Shown piece by piece: positions 58,831 through 64,000 of a stretch of DNA of 64,000 nt. A program made the translations under genes and the position numbers. This stretch comes from Euphorbia lathyris (taxonomy: Eukaryota > Streptophyta > Magnoliopsida > Malpighiales > Euphorbiaceae). The stretch spans positions 33,758,501-33,822,500 of the forward strand of contig NC_088917.1 of the NCBI RefSeq assembly GCF_963576675.1, given 5' to 3'. Position 1 is the stretch's first letter; every line of letters starts with the position of its first letter. The notes beneath the pieces are model-generated. The model was given only the letters and a program-made list of their open reading frames with translations. It had not been told where the DNA came from and searched no databases.

Positions 58831-61800
58831 CAACATACCTAAGTATGACCACTACGGCATGATCCATAAAGAATTTGAAGTTTATGTGGATGATATGATG
58901 GTCAAATCCTCCACTACAGTAGGAAACTTTCTCACCTTGGAGAAAATTCTAGCAAGAATTAAAGAGTTCAATATCGGTCTAGATCCGAAAAAGTGTGTTT
59001 GGTACTATAGGAGTTAGAAGAGGATATAGATTGATCCATACAAAATCAAGGTTATTTAAGAGATTCCAGCATCAAAGAAAAAGAAAGAAGTTACAGGATT
59101 CCTTTGTATTCATTAGCATATTCATTGCACGACTAACCATATTAGGTAAGCCTATTTTCAAATTTCTAAGAAGGAACCAGAGTGGAATTATCAATGTAAC
59201 CTAAAACAATATCTGATAAATTCTCTGGTCCTTAAGCCACCCAAAACTGGGAAGACCATTATTGTTGTATTTGGCCATTTATGAAGAAACAATTGGGGCA
59301 ATGATGATATAAGAAGGATCTTTTTGTGTTGAACACGTATTCTACTACCTCGGTAATAAGCTTCTTGATTATGAAATAAAGTAAAATATGGTGGAGAATA
59401 CTTGTATAGTAGTCATTTGGGCAACAAAGAATATACGACATTACTTTTAATCTTGCAAAGCAATTGTCATATCAAGAATGGATCCAATAAAGTATTTGTA
59501 TCAAACAACATCTTTGACTGAAAAACTAGCAATATTGTTGTTACTCTTATTAGAATTTGACATAAAGTATGTGACAAATAAGTTAATCAAATGAAGGGAA
59601 GTTGCAGAATTCCTAGTTCAACAGTCATTGGGAGAAGAAGAAGCCATCACTTATGAGTTCTTAGAAAAAAAACTTGCCATCAATAAGTCCAACCATGGAA
59701 GATGTACTTTGATGGGGATTTGAATTCCACCATGACATGAGTTGGAGTTGTATAATCACACTAGAAGAAGAAGAAAGGATCCTAATGGCAAAAAAGCTTT
59801 CATTTCAGTTAACAAACAACATGTCTGAATATGAAGCTTGAATTTTTGGGTTAAAAACTTTGTTAATCATAAGGGAAGCTCATATGAAAGTTAGGGATGA
59901 CTCTAAATTGATCATTAAGGAAGAACAAGGAAATTGGGAATTGAAAGAAGAAAGACTATAGCTTTATCTCGAACAGTTGGATGGATTGGTCATAAGTTCC
60001 AAGAATGTTTCTTTCAACATATCCTAAGGGATCAAAATCAAATAGCAAACATATTAGAAACTCTAGTTTCAGTTGAGAAAACCTAGGGAATCTTATTTCA
60101 AAGCCTTTAGTTGTCGCAAAACACACCAGCCTTGTTATAAAGATGTTGTGGCACTGGAATTTGACACTAAGCCTTGGTACCATGATATAGTTACTTTAAT
60201 AAAAAATGGATAATTCCACCTAGATCATAGGATAAGAATCAAGCAGTAATTAGAAGATTGGTCAGACAATTCATCCTACACAATGACGTACTATACAAAA
60301 GGCAGGGTGCATCTGGGATGTGTAGATGAAGTAGAGGCCCATGCGATAATGGAGCTAGTCCATTCTTATATATATGAAACACATATAGGATGAAAAATTC
60401 TAGTAAGGAGATATTTTGATAAGGATTCTTCTCATTGATAATGGAGAGAGACTTCCATGAATATGTTAAAAGGTTCCCATGACTGTTAAATTCATAGAGA
60501 TCTCACTCATCTACCGAATCTGCAACTACAAAAATAAGCATCAATCTAGCCTTTCACAACTTGGGGAGTAAACATAAGCAGAAAAGTAAGACCAAAAGCT
60601 TTAAATGGACACAAGTTCATGCTAGTGGCAATTGATTATTTCTCAAAATGGTTCGAGGTTGAATACTTCAGTAAACTTGCGCGTAGCAAGTGAAGAGATT
60701 CTTAGAAAAGTCTATCATATCTAGGCGTGTTAATGAGCTAGGGTGGCTCACGAACTATTCGAGCTCGGCTCGGTTAAAGCTCGGTCAAAGCTCGACTCGA
60801 CAGGGTTCGACTCAAGCTCGCGACCGGCTCGAGACATTAACGAGCCAATACCAAGCTTAGAGAGGTTCGACTCGAAAGCTCGCGAGCCGGCTCGAATATT
60901 TTAATTAATATATTTTATTAATATTTAATTTATAATATGTTATATATTTTATTATTAATAAATATGAAAAATTGTAATAAATAACCTTTTTTTTAAGTAG
61001 TACCTAATAATAGTTTTTGCGCCCAAATACATAATACCCAAATTTAGGTTTAAACTATTACAGGTTAAAATTAATTCAGAAAATGTGAAAAAAAACACTT
61101 TTGAATACAGATGAATCGAGCTCGTGAGCTTTTTTCGAACCGAGCATGTGTGAAGCTCGATTTGAGCCTAAAAATTTCAGGCTCGCGAGCTTTTCGAGCT
61201 CGAGCCGAATCTGACTCGAGCTCGAGTCGAGCATGAAATTTCAAGGCTCGTCGAGTTTCGAGCCGAGCCGAGCTCGAGTAAAAATTTAATCGAGTTGAGC
61301 CGAGCCTGGTAGGGTTCGGTATCGGCTCGGCTCGTTAACACCCCTAATCATATCCATATATGGTCTAGGACATTACATCATATTAGACAACAAAATGAAC
61401 TTTCAAGGAAAAGTGATGGAATTTCTGCAGAAATACAAAATTGAGCTCTAAAGATCATCCAAATACAGACCGAAAGCCGATAGAGCGGTATAAGCATCTA
61501 ATAAGAACATCAAGAGAATCCTCAAGAAGACAATAAAGACTAACATGAACAACTCCCATTCCTCTTGTGGAGATATAGAATAACAACCAGGTAATCCACT
61601 AGAGCCATTCCGTTTTCACTTGTCTATGAAATGGAAGCATTCCTACCAACTGAAGTAGAAAAGAAGTCACTGAGAGTAATATTGGATATGAAGATACTGG
61701 AAACAGAACGAGCCTGAAGTCGATATGAACAACTACCTCAGATGGATGAAAAACAAATGACAACCTTTTACCACATCCAATTCTACTAGAAAATGATTAC

Positions 61801-62186
61801 ATGATCCTTCAGTAAAAAGGTGAAGCAGAATCCAATCAAAGAAAGGATTTAGCCTTGAAACAGACCAGACAGACTCATATAGATAAAAAAAGGAAGTTCA
61901 AACTTAACTGGGAAGGACATTTCCTTGTGAAGAAAGTCACGAGCAAATGAGCAATCAAGTTATCAGACATTGATGATAATGATTTCGTATAACCAATCAA
62001 CATCGATTGGATCACATTATAATTCGTATAAAAATAATGATATAAAAAATAAATAAAACCTGATAGGTTGAAAACTTGCAAACGGAGGCCTATACGTATC
62101 CTAATGAATGAAAATCCATAAAGGATGCCTATGTAGCAACTAGGGATTAATGAGAGATAAAAATCAAGATATGAAAATCTAAAAGG
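58831..62186 (+). pseudogene. Decayed Tat-lineage Ty3-gypsy pol (RT, RNase H, integrase)
   Basis: No frame is open for long, but the order is clear. RT: EVYVDDMMVKS at about 58877 with the YVDD box, then LDPKKCVW. RNase H: TNNMSEYEA and IIKEEQGNWELKEERL around 59800-59960. Integrase: WPFTTWGVNI and NGHKFMLVAIDYFSKW at about 60545-60650. After the hAT insertion come a NFQGKVMEFLQKYKIEL stretch, YRPKADRAV and ASNKNIKRIL (about 61395-61515). The tail has KLNWEGHFLVKKV, then PINIDWI, then the GTTGAAAACTTGC-type non-coding tract seen after pol in Tat elements. Many stops show it is old. LTRs were not found. Confidence 0.8.
60722..61346. mobile_element. hAT-type non-autonomous element in the gypsy integrase
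   Basis: The left end is TAGGCGTGTTAATGAGC and the right end is the inverse of TAGGGGTGTTAACGAGC. A perfect 8-bp duplication atcatatc flanks it (60714-60721 and 61347-61354). The arms are dense in GAGCTCG/CGAGCC words and the centre is AT-rich. It is 625 bp long with no coding capacity. It splits the integrase-coding remnant, so it inserted after the gypsy element. Confidence 0.88.
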
Positions 62187-62189
62187 AAC

Positions 62190-62376
62190 AAACAATTTTA
62201 CCCTTAACATCTAAAATGATAGAAATTTATTTCTAGCATTGGTAGTCAAGCGCAAATTTACCTCTAACGTTGACAAGTTGGCTCAATTTTTAGATATTAT
62301 TATAAAATACTGATATTTTGTTCCTTACCCTCCACTAATTGCATATGAGTTGGTTCTAACAAAATTCATATTTTTT
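62190..62376. mobile_element. Truncated copy of the 1113-1691 MITE family
   Basis: It aligns with about 1154-1345 of the first copy: CAATTTTACCCTTAAC, then ACCTCTAACGTTGA, then AATTGCAT and TTGGTTCTAA. The first 40 bp of the arm are missing. The copy stops abruptly at about 62376, where a GGGTTACTAAACCC end begins. Confidence 0.7.
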
Positions 62377-62518
62377 GTGGGTTACTAAACCCAGCCCCAT
62401 ATTCACACTTCCAGCCCCGAAAAAAGATCTAACCGCCCTTTGAACAAAAACTGAAAATTTGAATCCCTCCCAAACTCTCTCAAGGTCATTTTCATCCGAA
62501 TCAAAGACAACACGTTTG

Positions 62519-64000
62519 ATGGAAGACAATCCGTTATCACCGAGAGTAGACGGGAGTGATGCTACGTCCGAATTCGAGGTATTTTTCCGATTTAACTTCC
62601 TTGCATTTCTGTAATTTGAATTGGAAAAAAAAATCTGGTTCGGCACTCGGGCGTGTGAGCATCACGCCCCACCTCATGGTGGGGCGTATGAGTATCACGC
62701 CCCACCTCATGGTGGGGCGTATGAACATCACGTCCCACCTCATGGTGAGGCGTGTGGCTATCACGCCCCACCACATGGTGGGACGTGATACTCATACGCC
62801 CCACCATGAGGTGGGGCGTGATGCTCACACGCCCCACGTCCCACCTCATGGTGAGGCGTGTGGCTATCACGCCCCACCACATGGTGGGACGTGATACTCA
62901 TACGCCCCACCATGTGGTGGGGCATGAAGCTCACACGCCCGAGCATATTTGTGGCTATTTTTTGGGTTTAGACACCGAAACGCTGTAGAAATGTCACGTT
63001 TTGGAATGTAATATTCGTTATTAATCATTTACAGGAGGTTTCGTGGGAAGAATTTGACGGAAACGGCATAGATTACAGCTCGCAGTTTTTTCCCAAACAA
63101 ACATTTCAAACATATCATGAAGCTGTTAATTGGGCAAAACAGACGGCAATTGGGATCGGGTTTGAGTTAACCACAGCGTCGCACAAGACGGGGCGCAAAT
63201 CAAAGTGGATATTGGTTAAATGTGCTCATGGTGTTAAGAATTATAAAAGGAAAAAGGATGTGGATATGGATGTTATACTACGGAAGAATACAAAAACAAA
63301 GTACTGTGGTTGCAAATTCCAGATAAAGGTTATGGAAATCGGCGAATTGGGCGGTTGGGTGGTGAATGGGATTCCTGGAGATAGAGGACAGCACTGTCAT
63401 CAGTTGGCTGTATATCGTCAGGGCTACAAACAGATGAGCGGACTAAGCCCGGCTTCCAAAAAACTTGTTCGTGAAATGAGTTCAGCTCAAGCTAAGCCTT
63501 GTGCTATTTTTGCTGCAATCAAAGAAAAACATCCGGAGGATTGCCCGACACAAAGACATATCTATAACTACAGGGAGAAAATCAGGACTGAGAGCTTTGA
63601 GGGTCGGGATGTAATCTGTCAGTTTTATCGGCTTGCTATAGATAAGGACTATATACATTGGACGCAAGCGGTGCCGGGCAGCAATGTCATGACTCACTTA
63701 TTTATGGCACATCCAACATCGATCACACTGTTCCGATCTTATTACTTGTTTATTGGTATGGATTCAACATATAAAACAAACAAGTATAAGATGCCATTCT
63801 TTGAAATCATTGGAATGACGCCTTCAAACAAAAACTTCTTGATCGCCTATGCAATCATGAAGGATGAAACCGAGGGTAGTTACATGTGGGTGTTACAAAA
63901 ATTGAAGCTTTTGCTCCAACCTGATGTGCATCCGACAGCCATTGCTACAGACTGGGAGTTAGGACTGATGCGGTCGGTTCGTGAGGTATTTCCTCATTCT
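62519..64000 (+). CDS. FAR1/MULE-type transposase gene, 5' part (two exons, runs off the end)
   Basis: Exon 1 is 62519-62578 (20 codons, MEDNPLSPRV...SEFE). The intron is 62579-63034 (GTATTT...TTTACAG). Exon 2 is 63035-64000, 322 codons with no stop, open at the window end. The N-terminal half has an EAVNWAKQTAIGIGFELT start, CGCKFQIKV, and GDRGQHCHQLAV. This is a Cys/His arrangement like the FAR1 DNA-binding (WRKY-GCM1-fold) domain of Jittery/Hop-type MULEs and FAR1-related proteins. The MULE DDE domain starts YYLFIGMDSTYKTNKYKMPF (first catalytic Asp in MDS) and continues through the second Asp in ATDWELGLM. The rest lies outside. It could be an active transposase or a host FAR1-related gene; the intact frame and the junction at 62377 favour a recent transposon. 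Confidence 0.78.
62646..62943. repeat. Array of nested palindromes inside the FAR1-like gene intron
   Basis: About eight units of the form CACGCCCCACC-TCATG-GTGGGGCG, each itself a hairpin of about 25 bp, are spaced 36-45 bp apart. Linkers are ATGAGTAT, ATGAACAT or their inverses. The whole array is bounded by an exact inverted pair, CTCGGGCGTGTGAGC (62646-62660) and GCTCACACGCCCGAG (62929-62943). It is GC-rich in an AT-rich setting. Open frames through it are repeat artefacts. Confidence 0.9.

Larger units (their letters stand above)
62377..64000 (+). mobile_element. Left part of a MULE carrying a FAR1-like transposase gene
   Basis: The left boundary is placed where the MITE homology ends and GGGTTACTAAACCCAGCCCC begins. 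About 140 bp later a transposase-type gene starts and runs off the window. The right end, and hence its terminal inverted repeat and target duplication, are outside the window, so the mobile nature is inferred from the gene content and the abrupt junction. Confidence 0.5.

Noticed and set aside
59259..60183. Minus-strand frames of 60-75 codons in the Tat remnant
   Set aside because: Shadows of the decayed plus-strand RNase H region.
62646..62943. Possible CRISPR array
   Set aside because: Units are palindromes with near-identical linkers and no unique spacers, in a eukaryotic intron.
62537..62988. Several overlapping frames on both strands with repeated HTPHHEVGRD-like words
   Set aside because: They are reading frames through the palindrome array in an intron; the repetition is a DNA feature.

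Overview
The window is nuclear DNA from a flowering plant, most likely a eudicot. The signs are AT-rich non-coding DNA, GT-AG introns, a jasmonate-signalling JAZ/TIFY gene, a plastid FAX/TMEM14 gene, an F-box gene and a dense nest of plant-type transposons. I cannot name the species. Roughly three quarters of the window is transposon-derived. The host genes sit in one island at about 44.6-55.7 kb.

Layout. 81-3062 is an old hAT-like inverted-repeat element that received a Mutator-type MITE (1113-1691) and a 5'-truncated LINE (1811-2762, minus strand, 16-bp target duplication). 3631-15015 is a tandemly repeated AT-rich host segment. Its middle copy was hit by a hAT element, then a MULE-like MITE, then a complete Ty3-gypsy chromovirus (4583-13415, 1.9-kb LTRs). 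15.7-16.6 kb holds a broken Athila ORF1-like gene. From 16.6 to 43.6 kb a single MuDR-type transposase gene (minus strand) is cut into three pieces by two Sirevirus-like Ty1-copia elements in opposite orientations: 16740-30254 (+) and 31563-43163 (-). The first carries in its third ORF a Pack-MULE (26009-27648) with fragments of a CYP90B/DWF4-like P450 gene and an aspartate-semialdehyde dehydrogenase gene.

Host island. An intact five-exon JAZ gene (44845-47626, +) is followed by a three-exon plastid fatty-acid-export-like gene (49141-51034, -). Next comes a TIR element (51963-52775) that captured a GATL glycosyltransferase fragment and lies inside an older MITE. The island ends with a single-exon F-box gene (54417-55652, +).

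Right end. A truncated third Sirevirus-like copy (56225-58830, -) lies beside a decayed Tat-lineage gypsy pol (58831-about 62186), which is itself split by a hAT element (60722-61346). A second copy of the first MITE family is cut at about 62376 by a MULE carrying a FAR1-like transposase gene. That gene starts at 62519, runs off the window, and its first intron is filled by an array of about 300 bp of nested palindromes.

How it fits together. The JAZ, FAX and F-box genes look functional and have no evident shared pathway. The rest is a layered record of insertions whose order can be read from target-site duplications. Exon boundaries, TSDs, frames and family assignments were worked out by eye; no database search was run.
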